From Bacteroidota bacterium (GTDB lineage: Bacteria > Bacteroidota > Bacteroidia > Chitinophagales > Chitinophagaceae), in NCBI GenBank assembly GCA_018267955.1, contig JAFDXL010000009.1, positions 460,717 to 524,716 on the forward strand: a stretch of 64,000 nucleotides of DNA. The letters are read 5' to 3'. Both the position numbers and the translations under genes were made by a program. Of this stretch, positions 7,506 through 16,334 are shown one piece after another (positions within the stretch are counted from its first letter, which is position 1; each line of letters begins with the position of its first letter). The notes below the pieces were generated by a model. That model did no database searches and was not told the DNA's origin. It saw nothing but the letters and a program-made list of their open reading frames with translations.

Positions 7506-8918
7506 CTATTTGATATAGCCCAGTATTTTCAGCATGCTTTGGGCCGATTGCTCTTTGGCATACAGCCAGTCTTCCAGCTTTCCTTCTTTGTTATATTCAA
7601 CAACCACGTGCTTAGGAGATGGTATCATACAGTGTTTAATACCACCATAACCGGCAAGCTGATCCTGGTAGGCACCTGTATGGAAGAAACCAATATAAAG
7701 CGGTTCAGCCCCTTTTTCCTTGTCTATCTTAGGCAGGAACACCGCATTGATATGCTCCTCTGAGGTATAGAAGTCATGGCTATCGCAGGTAAGTCCGCCA
7801 AGATGCACTTCCTGGTATTCCTTATCCCATTTATTGATCGGCAGCATCAGGAATTTTTCGCCAATACCCCAGGTATCGGGCAATGTAGTAATGAAAGAGC
7901 TATCGATCATATACCAAATCTCGCGATCGTTCTGCTGCTTGTCATCCAGCACACTGTATATTACCGCGCCACTCTCACCTACGGTAAACGAGCCAAACTC
8001 TGTATAGATATTCGGCACATCTACCTTATTTTTCTTACACACTTTCTTGATGTTCGAAATGATCTCATTGGCCATGTAGTTGTAATCGTAATCAAAGCCA
8101 AGAGAGTGCTTGATAGGGAAACCACCACCAATATTAAGCCCATCCAGCTCAGGACAAATCTTCTTCAACTGGCAATACAGGTTTACAACCTTGTTCAGCT
8201 CACTCCAGTAATAGATATCATCCTTGATACCCTTGTTCATAAAGAAGTGCAGCATTTTCAGCTGAAACTTGTCATTGCCTTTTATCTTATCTACATAAAA
8301 CTCCAGTACGTCTTTACTGCGGATACCCAGGCGAGATGTATAGAAATCAAACGTAGGCTCCTCTTCACTCGCTATACGCAGGCCAATGTTCACCGGGTCT
8401 TTGGCACGTATCAGGCGTTTGTAATCTTCAAACTCATTCTTGTTATCCAGTACAGGGATCACATTTTTAAAGCCATCGTTGATGAGGCGTGCAATGCTAC
8501 GCGTATATGCTTTGGTTTTAAAACCATTGCAGATAATGATCTTGTCTTTGTTGATCTTCCGGCGCTTATATAATTGCTTGATGATCTCAATATCATAAGC
8601 AAAAGATGTTTCTATATGCACATCGTGCTTCAGCGTCTCCTCTACCATAAAAGAGAAATGAGAGCTCTTGGTACAATAGCAATAGAAGTACTGACCATCA
8701 TACTTATGTTTTTTGATGGCATCGTTAAACATCTTTTTAGCCTTATTGATCTGCATACCGATCTTTGGCAAAAACGTCAGCTTAAAGGGCGTACCATATT
8801 TATCAATCAGAGCCCTTACATCCAGGCCGTTAAAAAACAGGTTGTTATCATCTACTGTAAATCCTTCCTGCGGAAAATCGAATGTCTGTTTTACGAGATC
8901 GGTATACGTATTGTTCAT
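7506..8918 (-). CDS. speA: Arginine decarboxylase, fold-type III PLP enzyme
   Basis: A 470-residue alanine-racemase-fold decarboxylase of the group that Bacteroidota use as biosynthetic arginine decarboxylase, which makes agmatine for polyamines. Lys84 in YCYCTKSSHF should bind PLP, NIGGGFP (around 262-268) is the phosphate-binding glycine loop, and CDSHDFY replaces the usual CESSD active-site motif from the partner subunit. The family resemblance also covers diaminopimelate decarboxylase, but the length and active-site context favour arginine. It is a single gene with its own -7 box and terminator. Substrate assignment is from family knowledge and is less certain than the fold. Confidence 0.75.
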   Translation of the reverse strand: MNNTYTDLVKQTFDFPQEGFTVDDNNLFFNGLDVRALIDKYGTPFKLTFLPKIGMQINKAKKMFNDAIKKHKYDGQYFYCYCTKSSHFSFMVEETLKHDVHIETSFAYDIEIIKQLYKRRKINKDKIIICNGFKTKAYTRSIARLINDGFKNVIPVLDNKNEFEDYKRLIRAKDPVNIGLRIASEEEPTFDFYTSRLGIRSKDVLEFYVDKIKGNDKFQLKMLHFFMNKGIKDDIYYWSELNKVVNLYCQLKKICPELDGLNIGGGFPIKHSLGFDYDYNYMANEIISNIKKVCKKNKVDVPNIYTEFGSFTVGESGAVIYSVLDDKQQNDREIWYMIDSSFITTLPDTWGIGEKFLMLPINKWDKEYQEVHLGGLTCDSHDFYTSEEHINAVFLPKIDKEKGAEPLYIGFFHTGAYQDQLAGYGGIKHCMIPSPKHVVVEYNKEGKLEDWLYAKEQSAQSMLKILGYIK

Positions 8919-8958
8919 TTATCCTATGAAGCGAGGTGGGTAATGATTTTTGAGTACA

Positions 8959-8966
8959 CAAAAGTA
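8959..8966 (-). promoter_or_regulatory. -7 box (TACTTTTG, minus strand) for arginine decarboxylase
   Basis: On the minus strand TACTTTTG matches TANNTTTG, about 40 bases before the ATG at 8918. A TTTG lies 16 bases further upstream (8986-8983), slightly closer than the usual -33 spacing. Confidence 0.5.
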
Positions 8967-9046
8967 ATAATTTGATATGATGCAAACCCATTTTTTTTCT
9001 GTGCCCCCGGCAAAATATTAGCACCTTCCAACAAATCAAATTACCA

Positions 9047-9054
9047 TAAGTTTG
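9047..9054 (+). promoter_or_regulatory. -7 box (TAAGTTTG) for the DMT transporter
   Basis: TAAGTTTG matches TANNTTTG and lies 15 bases before the ATG at 9070. It is divergent from the decarboxylase promoter 80 bases away. Confidence 0.5.
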
Positions 9055-9069
9055 CACCCACCTTTTTAA

Positions 9070-9978
9070 ATGAAAAAAGCACTCCTGCAAATACATCTGG
9101 CCGTGCTCCTCTGGGGATTTACCGGGGTGCTCGGCAGGGCCATAACCCTTACCGCCCCCGTGCTGGTATGGTACCGGATGCTGATGACTGCAATTTTCAT
9201 GGCAGGGATCCTCTATTACCGCAAGCAGTGGATGCCTATAAAACGCCGCGACCTGGGCCAGCTGGCGCTCATAGGCTGCCTGATGGGCATCCACTGGGTG
9301 GCTTTTTATGGAGCTATTAAGTTTGCCAACGCGTCTATCGCTTTGGTATGCCTTTCCACAGCCAGCATCTTTACTTCACTGCTCGACCCCTTGGTGAATA
9401 AAAGCCGCTACGATTATAAAGAACTGCTTATAGGCGCCATGGCGCTAGCGGGGGTGTATCTTATTTATCGCTTCCAGGAGTTTTATGGGCTGGGCATACT
9501 ATTTGGCGTAATTGCCGCCGTCCTTAGCTCGGTTTTCACGGTACTTAATAAACGCATTGCCAATAAATACCCGGCAAGGCTGATGGTATTTTACGAAATG
9601 GGCACCGGCTGGTTGCTGATCACCTTGCTATTACCGCTGCAATTGTATTATCAGCCGCAAACCGCCATATTACCCACTAATATGGACTGGATATGGCTGG
9701 TAGTATTAAGCCTGTGCTGCACGGTCTGGGCGCAATCGCTTGCTTTAAATGCCTTAAAGCATATTAGCAGCTTTACCGCAACGCTGAGCGTAAACCTGGA
9801 ACCTGTTTATGGCATCCTGCTGGCTTTTGTATTTTTTAACGAAAACAAAGAATTACATCCCGGGTTCTTTTGGGGCATGGGTTTAATATTACTTTCCGTA
9901 ATTTTACAAATGGTACGGTTGCTGAAGCCCGGATTTACCAATAGCGGATACGTGAAAGAAAAGAGCGGCATAGACTAG
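9070..9978 (+). CDS. EamA/DMT-family transporter
   Basis: A 302-residue inner-membrane protein with about ten hydrophobic helices arranged as two EamA halves (roughly residues 5-135 and 145-285), the pattern of drug/metabolite transporters such as RhaT and YdcZ-like exporters. Conserved features include LLWGFTGVLGR at the N-terminus and a Pro/Glu-containing helix (NLEPVYGILLAF) in the second half. Substrate cannot be read from sequence. Amino-acid or metabolite export is common for the family. The small GRAM-like gene begins 31 bases after its stop and may be co-transcribed. Confidence 0.85.
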   Translation: MKKALLQIHLAVLLWGFTGVLGRAITLTAPVLVWYRMLMTAIFMAGILYYRKQWMPIKRRDLGQLALIGCLMGIHWVAFYGAIKFANASIALVCLSTASIFTSLLDPLVNKSRYDYKELLIGAMALAGVYLIYRFQEFYGLGILFGVIAAVLSSVFTVLNKRIANKYPARLMVFYEMGTGWLLITLLLPLQLYYQPQTAILPTNMDWIWLVVLSLCCTVWAQSLALNALKHISSFTATLSVNLEPVYGILLAFVFFNENKELHPGFFWGMGLILLSVILQMVRLLKPGFTNSGYVKEKSGID

Positions 9979-10009
9979 GTTGATTTTTTTGACTCTAAAA
10001 CCTGGCGGT

Positions 10010-10366
10010 ATGAACAAATACCTGGAGCAATTATTGGAGAGAGAAGTAATAGCACGCAACGAGCCTGCCTCTATGCTTGTTGAAGGCAGTAAACGTTGCA
10101 ATGGACGCCTTATCGTCTCTAGCAGGCGGCTGATATTTATCTGCAATGGTAATGAAGAGCCTGAAGTAGATATTGACCTTGATACGGTCAACAGCATTGC
10201 CCACGAATCAGAATTTGTAGATCACAATATACTCGCCATCACTTACCTGCAATACCAGGTAGTACGGTTTACAGTTATCGATTGCGACATGTGGGAAAAA
10301 ACTATCGAAGAGCAGCGAATGACGGCGCATATAGAGCCCAAATTTTCGATCCACTCACTGAATTAG
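10010..10366 (+). CDS. Small protein with PH/GRAM-like domain
   Basis: A 118-residue cytoplasmic protein with no signal peptide. The core NGRLIVSSRRLIFICNGNEE, followed by acidic VDIDLDTVNSIAHESEF and a later LAITYLQYQVVRF, has the strand pattern of bacterial PH/GRAM-like domains. These often bind membranes or proteins, but the function here is unknown. The ORF opens with a TTG at 9980, but the ATG at 10010 is the better start. It converges with the TPR gene, sharing 4 bases. Confidence 0.6.
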   Translation: MNKYLEQLLEREVIARNEPASMLVEGSKRCNGRLIVSSRRLIFICNGNEEPEVDIDLDTVNSIAHESEFVDHNILAITYLQYQVVRFTVIDCDMWEKTIEEQRMTAHIEPKFSIHSLN

Positions 10367-11448
10367 TGATACTGCATACGCACAAAATGTTCCTGATCTG
10401 TTAGTATAAGCGGATTTTTCACAAACCATTGTGTAAAGGCATTGTATTCCTTAGTATGTGTGGCTTTCCAGGCATCAAAAGCGGTTACATCACCCTGGAG
10501 AAGAATCCAGTGATTATAAGCGTCTGAATACCCGAGGTCGCTCATTCTCTTTTCATATTCAAATAATACATTCGGGTACTTCTGGGCGTATTCTCCTTTA
10601 TAGAATTCATCAATAAAAGTTTTTCTTGCTTTGCACATGGCTTCCATATCTATAGCATCGGCCATCGCAAAACCCGTTAACATCAGAGGCTCATATACAG
10701 TTACTCCAAAAGGTAAATTCCCAGCCTTGCCGTTTTTGTCTACGTAGACAGTATTTACTTTAGAAAAACTGATGGACATGGCCGTATCGTTCACCTTTTT
10801 TACCTGAGATTGATAATTATCATACAGCAGCTTACTCATGCTTCTTGTCCTGTCTGTATTACGTTCCAGGTTTATGAAAAGCTCACCATACAGCATCCCC
10901 CAAACTTTTTCATCACCATCCAGGAATATGATCGCAGCCCTGTAATAATTCGAAGAGAAGGTTGGGTCCTTATCTATTCCATTCTCATAATAATAAACTG
11001 CTTTTTCATATTCATGATGAGTAAAATAAATATTGCCCTGCTCCATGTAAAGCCTGCCTGAATTGGGAAACTTTTTCAATCCTGCTTTATAGGCTGCAAA
11101 TGCTTTCGTAGTATCTCCTGCCTGGTCATATAAATTGCCAAGAAATTGGTAACAAAGATCATCGGCATCCCGAAATTTCACCACTTTTTTCAGTTCTTCC
11201 AATGCCTTAGGGTAGTCATTCTTCATCTGGTAGGCATATCCTATTTCATAGGGATAATGATAATCTGCAGGATCAAGTTTTTCTGCCTTTGTTAATTGCA
11301 CAATAGCCTCATCAATTTTTCCATCCTCGAGCATTTTCATGGCATTTTCGCCTATCTCCGAAGCCATAGCCTTTTTGTCCTGCGCAGAAGATGTTGCAGA
11401 TATAAAAGCGAAAAATATGATGGTACAAATTCGTCTGTAAATAGACAT
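10363..11448 (-). CDS. Secreted tetratricopeptide-repeat protein
   Basis: A 361-residue protein with a signal peptide (about residues 1-22, ending TSSAQ) and four to five TPR units between roughly residues 30 and 180. Clear examples begin at ENAMKMLEDGKIDEA, YEIGYAYQMKNDYPKA and MEQGNIYFTHHEYEKA. TPRs mediate protein-protein contacts. The C-terminal 170 residues show no familiar motif. It is likely periplasmic or surface-associated. No functional partner is evident from the neighbours. Confidence 0.8.
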   Translation of the reverse strand: MSIYRRICTIIFFAFISATSSAQDKKAMASEIGENAMKMLEDGKIDEAIVQLTKAEKLDPADYHYPYEIGYAYQMKNDYPKALEELKKVVKFRDADDLCYQFLGNLYDQAGDTTKAFAAYKAGLKKFPNSGRLYMEQGNIYFTHHEYEKAVYYYENGIDKDPTFSSNYYRAAIIFLDGDEKVWGMLYGELFINLERNTDRTRSMSKLLYDNYQSQVKKVNDTAMSISFSKVNTVYVDKNGKAGNLPFGVTVYEPLMLTGFAMADAIDMEAMCKARKTFIDEFYKGEYAQKYPNVLFEYEKRMSDLGYSDAYNHWILLQGDVTAFDAWKATHTKEYNAFTQWFVKNPLILTDQEHFVRMQYH

Positions 11449-11640
11449 ATAGACTAAATAGCTTATTAAATGATTCTATTTGATTTCAAGGTAGTCTATT
11501 TGACTAATATCCTATGTATATAGAGGCAGTGACCACCATAAATTACCAGCGCAGGATAACAGATAATATTTAATACACATAAGATAGCTACATTATAGGA
11601 TTTTGACAAGCTTTTTTGTAATTTCCAGAGTATTAAAAAT

Positions 11641-11648
11641 TACCTTTG
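11641..11648 (+). promoter_or_regulatory. -7 box (TACCTTTG) for the fused E1 gene
   Basis: TACCTTTG matches TANNTTTG. A TTTG at 11615-11618 stands 22 bases upstream, near the usual -33 position. The ATG is at 11678. Confidence 0.6.
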
Positions 11649-11677
11649 CGATTCTTTGAAACTATAGCGATAGTATT

Positions 11678-14074
11678 ATGCTGCAGGAAGTTACTATAAC
11701 ACAGGATACAAGGTTGTCATTTGACGAATTCAAACTGGGCGTTCTGGAAGATTATCACCTGGCCGTTGCCAGTCGTGAGGCCAGCCTGATTGGCCGACGC
11801 GAGGTGCTGACGGGTAAGGCCAAATTCGGCATCTTCGGCGATGGTAAAGAACTGGCCCAGTTGGCCGCAGCAAAGTGTATGCAGCCGGGCGATATACGTT
11901 CGGGTTATTACCGCGATCAGACGATGATGTTCGCAACGGGTATGAGCGACATGGAAAAGTTCTTTTCGCAGCTATATGCCAACCCCGACCTGGAAATGGA
12001 ACCTTCTACGGGCGGCCGCATGATGAATGGCCACTACGGTACCCGCTGGCTGGATGCGAATGGCGAATGGATAGACCTGACACAGGATGTACATTCTTCC
12101 AGCGATATATCTCCTACTGCCGGCCAAATGGTACGTGCATTAGGACTCGCTTTTGCATCTAAATGTTACCGTAACATACAGGAACTGCAGCAGGGTTTTG
12201 AGAAATTTACCCGTAACGGTAATGAAGTAGTGTTCTGTACCATTGGTGATGCCTCTACATCTGAAGGCCTGTTTTGGGAAACAGTGAATGCCGCAGGTGT
12301 GCTGCGAGTACCCCTTGCAGTATTTGTTTGGGACGATGGCTATGGTATATCCGTACCGCGCAAATACCAGACAACTAAAAATTCTATATCTGATGCGCTT
12401 GCCGGTATGCAATGGGACGATAGCACCGGTGGTATCAATATCTATAAAGTAAAAGGCTGGGACTATGCCGGCATGATGGAAACATTCCAGAAAGGCATTA
12501 ACCGTGTGCGCGAAACGCAGATCCCGGCTATATTTCACGTGCAGGAAGTAACACAACCGCAAGGCCACTCTACTTCCGGCTCTCATGAACGCTACAAAAG
12601 CAAGGAAAGGCTGGAATGGGAAAAAGAATGGGATTGTATTGCTAAGCTTCGTGAATTCATACTGGAAAATGAGATCGCTAACGATGCAGAACTGCAACGC
12701 ATAGAAGAAGACGCAAAGCAACAGGCACGCGATGCAAAACAACGCGCATGGGATGGTTTTATTTCCCCTATCCGCCAGCAGATACAGCAGGCTACGCAGC
12801 TATGCAACCAGGTAGTGTATGAAGGCGGCGCCAATGCACAAACAATTGCCGGTCTTGTTGCCCAGTTAACAGCAATAAAAGAGCCCATCCGCAAAGATGT
12901 GATGCAGACAGTACGTAAGGTGCTGAACCTTGTAAACGGTAACAGCGAAGCTGTAAGGGCATTGCGCAATTTCTACGGCAACCTGAAGGAAGATAACAGG
13001 GAGAAATTCTCTTCTCACCTGTACTCAGAATCTAAATACAGCGCCATGAAGGTGAAGGAAGTACCCGCAGTATTTACTGCCGACTCTCCGAGCCTGAATG
13101 GTTATGAAATATTAAATAAGTTCTTTGACCTGACGTTTGCTAGTAACCCTGCGGTTGTTGCCTTCGGCGAAGACCTCGGTAAGATAGGCGACGTAAACCA
13201 GGGCTTTGCAGGGCTGCAGGAAAAGTATGGTGTAGACAGGATATTTGATACCGGTATCCGCGAAGCTACTATCATTGGCCAGGGCATCGGTATGGCTATG
13301 CGCGGCCTGCGCCCGATAGCGGAGATCCAGTATCTCGATTACCTGCTATATGGACTGCAACCACTAAGCGATGACGTGGCCACTATGCTCTACCGCACCC
13401 GCGGCGGACAGAAATGCCCGATCATTGTGCGTACGCGCGGACACAGGCTGGAGGGTATCTGGCATAGCGGTTCACCAATAGGTATGATACTGAACAGCAT
13501 CAGGGGTATGTACCTCTGTGTGCCACGTAATATGACACAGGCTGCTGGCATGTACAATACTTTGCTGCAAAGCGATGATCCTGCTATTGTGATCGAATGT
13601 TTGAATGGTTACCGCCTGAAGGAAACCGTTCCTGCCAACCTCGATACTTATACCGTACCATTTGGCATACCGGAAGTAATACGTGAAGGCAGCGATATCA
13701 CGATCGTGTCTTACGGTTCCACCCTGCGCGTTATTGAAGAAGCGATCGTTAACTACCTGCAACCGGCTGGCATCAGCTGCGAAGTGGTAGACGTGCGTAC
13801 GCTCTTACCATTCGACATCAATAATATGATACTGGAATCCCTGAAGAAAACAAACCGCATTGTGTTTGTAGATGAGGATGTTCCGGGTGGAGCATCAGCA
13901 TATATGTTCCAGCAGGTAATGGAAAAACAAGGCGGCTATCGCTGGCTGGATGTAGCCCCACGCACTATCAGTGCACAGGCACACCGCCCTGCTTATGCTA
14001 CCGACGGTGATTATTTCTCTAAACCAAATGCTGAAGATATTGCAGCAGTGATAGAAGAAATGATGAAAGAATAA
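11678..14074 (+). CDS. Fused 2-oxoacid dehydrogenase E1 (alpha + beta subunits)
   Basis: A 798-residue thiamine-diphosphate enzyme that joins both E1 subunits in one chain. The alpha half (about residues 1-360) has the E1-alpha entry motif YYRDQTMMFATG, the TPP-binding GDASTSEG segment and a phosphorylation-loop-like STSGSHERY. The beta half (about 465-798) has VVAFGEDLG, QYLDYLLYGLQP and the C-terminal transketolase domain SYGSTLRVIEEA. In Bacteroidota this arrangement is annotated as the branched-chain 2-oxoisovalerate dehydrogenase E1, which feeds iso- and anteiso-fatty acid synthesis. Pyruvate as substrate cannot be excluded. E2 and E3 genes are not in the window. A terminator follows the stop. 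Confidence 0.88.
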   Translation: MLQEVTITQDTRLSFDEFKLGVLEDYHLAVASREASLIGRREVLTGKAKFGIFGDGKELAQLAAAKCMQPGDIRSGYYRDQTMMFATGMSDMEKFFSQLYANPDLEMEPSTGGRMMNGHYGTRWLDANGEWIDLTQDVHSSSDISPTAGQMVRALGLAFASKCYRNIQELQQGFEKFTRNGNEVVFCTIGDASTSEGLFWETVNAAGVLRVPLAVFVWDDGYGISVPRKYQTTKNSISDALAGMQWDDSTGGINIYKVKGWDYAGMMETFQKGINRVRETQIPAIFHVQEVTQPQGHSTSGSHERYKSKERLEWEKEWDCIAKLREFILENEIANDAELQRIEEDAKQQARDAKQRAWDGFISPIRQQIQQATQLCNQVVYEGGANAQTIAGLVAQLTAIKEPIRKDVMQTVRKVLNLVNGNSEAVRALRNFYGNLKEDNREKFSSHLYSESKYSAMKVKEVPAVFTADSPSLNGYEILNKFFDLTFASNPAVVAFGEDLGKIGDVNQGFAGLQEKYGVDRIFDTGIREATIIGQGIGMAMRGLRPIAEIQYLDYLLYGLQPLSDDVATMLYRTRGGQKCPIIVRTRGHRLEGIWHSGSPIGMILNSIRGMYLCVPRNMTQAAGMYNTLLQSDDPAIVIECLNGYRLKETVPANLDTYTVPFGIPEVIREGSDITIVSYGSTLRVIEEAIVNYLQPAGISCEVVDVRTLLPFDINNMILESLKKTNRIVFVDEDVPGGASAYMFQQVMEKQGGYRWLDVAPRTISAQAHRPAYATDGDYFSKPNAEDIAAVIEEMMKE

Positions 14075-14101
14075 GGCACCACCTATAATTTACATAAAAC
14101 G

Positions 14102-14133
14102 AATAGCCTCCTGTTATCGGGAGGCTATTTTTA
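14102..14133. terminator. Bidirectional intrinsic terminator
   Basis: AATAGCCTCC (14102-14111) pairs perfectly with GGAGGCTATT (14120-14129) and runs into TTTATTATT. It lies between the ends of the convergent E1 and MerR genes and could stop both. Confidence 0.85.
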
Positions 14134-14886
14134 TTATTGTCCTTCGTGCAGATCGCAAAACACATCCATGGCCTTCTTTAGAAAGCCAGGCAGTTCCTTA
14201 GCATATTGCTCATAAGTAGCACGATACCGTTCATCATTTATATACATATCCCCAATACCACGGTACATTTTTATGGGGCAGGCATAAAACTTATTGATCC
14301 AGGCATAATGCCGTGCCACTAATTGCTGCACAGCTGCATCTGCGGGGTCTTTATCCATCAGCTTTACCAGCGCAAGGTTGATCTGTTCACCTTCTTCTTT
14401 CAGGTTCGCTACTTCCGCCTTGGTCATGGCCATGATGTTTCGCTTAGACTCATCCAGTTTATCTGCGCCCCATCTTTCAGTTACTTCTTTTTCCCATTCT
14501 TCTACCTGCTCTTTGGAGAAGCCTTTATACATTTCTTCGTAGTTCATTTTTTCGTTTTTTAAGTTAGCAATGGTATGGTCTATGGTTTCCAGCAACGTAC
14601 CATAATGCGTTATCCGTTTTTGCAGTTCTTTCCTGTGCGATTCCATTGCGGTCAGCACATCAAACTGTTCGTCATCCAGTATCTCACGGATGTCGGCCAA
14701 TGGTATATCCAGCTCGCGGTAAAAGAGTATTTGCTGCAGCCTTAATAGCTCTTCCCTGCTATAATACCTATAGCCCGCATCGGTACGTATTGCCGGTTTC
14801 AGCAGATCTATTTCATCATAATGGTGTAAGGTGCGCACGCTTACACCTGCTATTTTTGCCAATTGATTTACTGAAAATTTATCCAT
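14134..14886 (-). CDS. MerR-family regulator with TipAS antibiotic-recognition domain
   Basis: A 250-residue transcription factor. The N-terminal winged helix (FSVNQLAKIAGVSVRTLHHYDEIDLLKPA, then AGYRYY) is the MerR DNA-binding domain. A coiled coil follows at about 75-110. A TipAS ligand domain (about 115-245) contains YKGFSKEQVEEWEKEV and the helical HYAWINKFYACP stretch. TipA-type proteins bind thiopeptides and other compounds and activate resistance genes. The open frame reaches 14988, but MDKF at 14886 aligns with the family start; an in-frame ATG at 14892 is also possible. A MerR-type operator lies just upstream, so autoregulation is likely. Confidence 0.85.
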   Translation of the reverse strand: MDKFSVNQLAKIAGVSVRTLHHYDEIDLLKPAIRTDAGYRYYSREELLRLQQILFYRELDIPLADIREILDDEQFDVLTAMESHRKELQKRITHYGTLLETIDHTIANLKNEKMNYEEMYKGFSKEQVEEWEKEVTERWGADKLDESKRNIMAMTKAEVANLKEEGEQINLALVKLMDKDPADAAVQQLVARHYAWINKFYACPIKMYRGIGDMYINDERYRATYEQYAKELPGFLKKAMDVFCDLHEGQ

Positions 14887-14904
14887 AGCCATACTTGTCA
14901 GATA

Positions 14905-14937
14905 CAAAGTAAGGGTATCACGCCACGTAAGAGTCAA
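14905..14937 (-). promoter_or_regulatory. MerR-type promoter/operator of the TipAS regulator
   Basis: On the minus strand TTGACTC (14937-14931) is followed by a near-palindrome TTACGTGGCGTGA (14930-14918), then CCCTTAC and CTTTG (14909-14905). A dyad between a TTGAC -35 element and the downstream promoter box is the layout used by MerR activators. It is 20-50 bases upstream of the regulator ATG. Confidence 0.5.
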
Positions 14938-14981
14938 GAAAAAACTCAAAAAAATTTTCAGGCTTGTGTTAATATTACCGC

Positions 14982-15476
14982 ATGACAAGGATTGGGCTTA
15001 TATCGGATACTCATGGCTGGCTGGATGATGCAGTGTTTAAACATTTTGATGTGTGTGATGAAATATGGCATGCCGGCGATTTCGGAAATGCAGAGGTCGC
15101 AAATAAGCTAAAGGCTTTCAAGCCACTAAAAGGTGTTTATGGAAATATTGATGGACAAGATATCAGGCTTGAATACCCGGAGATACTTCGTTGGCAATGT
15201 GAAGAGGTAAAAGTGCTGATGATGCACATTGGTGGCTATCCACCCAAATACAACCCGCAATCGCGAAAACTGTTGCTGGAAGATACTCCGCAGTTATTTA
15301 TTGCCGGGCATTCTCACATACTGAAGGTTATTTACGACGATAAGCTTCGATGCCTGCATATGAACCCCGGCGCTGCAGGCCGGCAAGGCTGGCAAAAAGT
15401 ACGTACCATCATACGCTTTATAGTAGATGGCAAGGATATGCGCCAGTGCGAGGTAATAGAGCTGGGGCCTAAATGA
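14982..15476 (+). CDS. YfcE/MJ0936-type metallophosphodiesterase
   Basis: A 164-residue calcineurin-like phosphoesterase. All dinuclear-metal motifs are present: ISDTHG (D8, H10), HAGDFG, YGNID, the MMHIGG His and the C-terminal GHSH. The length fits the small YfcE/YsnB class that hydrolyses phosphodiesters. The physiological substrate is unknown. It is transcribed away from the MerR regulator and has about 96 bases between the two start codons, so the MerR operator could also affect this gene. Confidence 0.88.
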   Translation: MTRIGLISDTHGWLDDAVFKHFDVCDEIWHAGDFGNAEVANKLKAFKPLKGVYGNIDGQDIRLEYPEILRWQCEEVKVLMMHIGGYPPKYNPQSRKLLLEDTPQLFIAGHSHILKVIYDDKLRCLHMNPGAAGRQGWQKVRTIIRFIVDGKDMRQCEVIELGPK

Positions 15477-15497
15477 ACCTTTATAATACAATGTATG

Positions 15498-15505
15498 TAC
15501 CTTTG
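15498..15505 (+). promoter_or_regulatory. -7 box (TACCTTTG) for the FKBP gene
   Basis: TACCTTTG matches TANNTTTG and lies 20 bases before the ATG at 15526. Confidence 0.55.
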
Positions 15506-15525
15506 GCATCTTAATTTATACGACT

Positions 15526-15960
15526 ATGGGCATTTCAGATATGTTATTTAAGAAGAAGGCAGAACAAGCCGAAGCTAATTTAAGAGCAGGACAGGAATTT
15601 CTTGCACAGAACAGTAAACGCGATGGTGTTACAGAATTACCAAGCGGTTTGCAATACGAAGTATTGGTTCAGGGTGATGGTGAGAAACCTACTGCGTTTA
15701 ACACCGTAACCTGCCATTATCATGGCACATTGATAGATGGCACTGTTTTCGACAGCTCTGTACAGCGCGGCAAACCTGCGAGCTTTCCGCTGAACATGGT
15801 AATTAAAGGCTGGACAGAAGGCCTGCAATTAATGCCAGTTGGCAGCAAATACAGGTTCTTCATCCCTGCAAACCTTGCTTATGGAGAACGCCAGGTAAGT
15901 GCACAGATAGGCGCTAACAGCACGTTGATATTTGATGTAGAATTGCTGGGTATTAATTAA
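15526..15960 (+). CDS. FKBP-type peptidyl-prolyl cis-trans isomerase
   Basis: A 144-residue isomerase that speeds proline isomerisation during folding. A short helical N-terminus (FKKKAEQAEANLRAGQEFL) resembles the end of the FkpA/FklB dimerisation region. The FKBP domain (about 40-144) follows, with VTCHYHGTLIDGTVFDSS, a GWTEGLQLMPVGSKYRFFIP core and a terminal STLIFDVELLGI. No signal peptide is seen, so it is probably cytoplasmic. The AhpD-like gene begins 20 bases after its stop and is probably in the same transcript. Confidence 0.92.
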   Translation: MGISDMLFKKKAEQAEANLRAGQEFLAQNSKRDGVTELPSGLQYEVLVQGDGEKPTAFNTVTCHYHGTLIDGTVFDSSVQRGKPASFPLNMVIKGWTEGLQLMPVGSKYRFFIPANLAYGERQVSAQIGANSTLIFDVELLGIN

Positions 15961-15980
15961 TCTTACAAACCACATCTTAT

Positions 15981-16325
15981 ATGCACAAGCTGGTAGAAGA
16001 CTTTAATGATTACCGCACGAAGATGAACGAGGTGATCCTCGGCAAGCAAAATAAAGTATTGGGCAGGCTGTTCAACCTGGATACCAATACCTATATGGAA
16101 GGAGCATTGCCGGTAAAGACAAAAGAATTACTGGGCCTGGTTGCCAGCATGGTACTCCGCTGCGATGATTGCATTAAATACCATGTGGGTAAATGTTATG
16201 AACTGGGCGTAACTACAGATGAATTATATGAAGTGTTTGCCGTGGCAAACATCGTGGGTGGTACCATTGTGATACCACATACACGCCGTGCTGCAGAATA
16301 CTGGGAAGCGCTACAGGAAGGATAA
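15981..16325 (+). CDS. Carboxymuconolactone decarboxylase/AhpD-like protein
   Basis: A 114-residue protein of the CMD/AhpD superfamily. The redox pair C61-x-x-C64 with His68 (RCDDCIKYHVG) is intact, which favours a peroxidase-linked AhpD-like thiol function over the true decarboxylase that lacks the Cys pair. Proteins of this type form homo-oligomers of all-alpha subunits. It is downstream of the FKBP gene by 20 bases and upstream of the convergent bshA gene. A bacillithiol gene next door is consistent with thiol redox biology, but this link is only contextual. Confidence 0.85.
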   Translation: MHKLVEDFNDYRTKMNEVILGKQNKVLGRLFNLDTNTYMEGALPVKTKELLGLVASMVLRCDDCIKYHVGKCYELGVTTDELYEVFAVANIVGGTIVIPHTRRAAEYWEALQEG

Positions 16326-16334
16326 AATGATGTA

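Noticed and set aside
7434-7763. A 109-residue plus-strand frame in front of the arginine decarboxylase end
   Set aside because: It overlaps the end of a convincing minus-strand gene and a terminator; shadow of the real gene.
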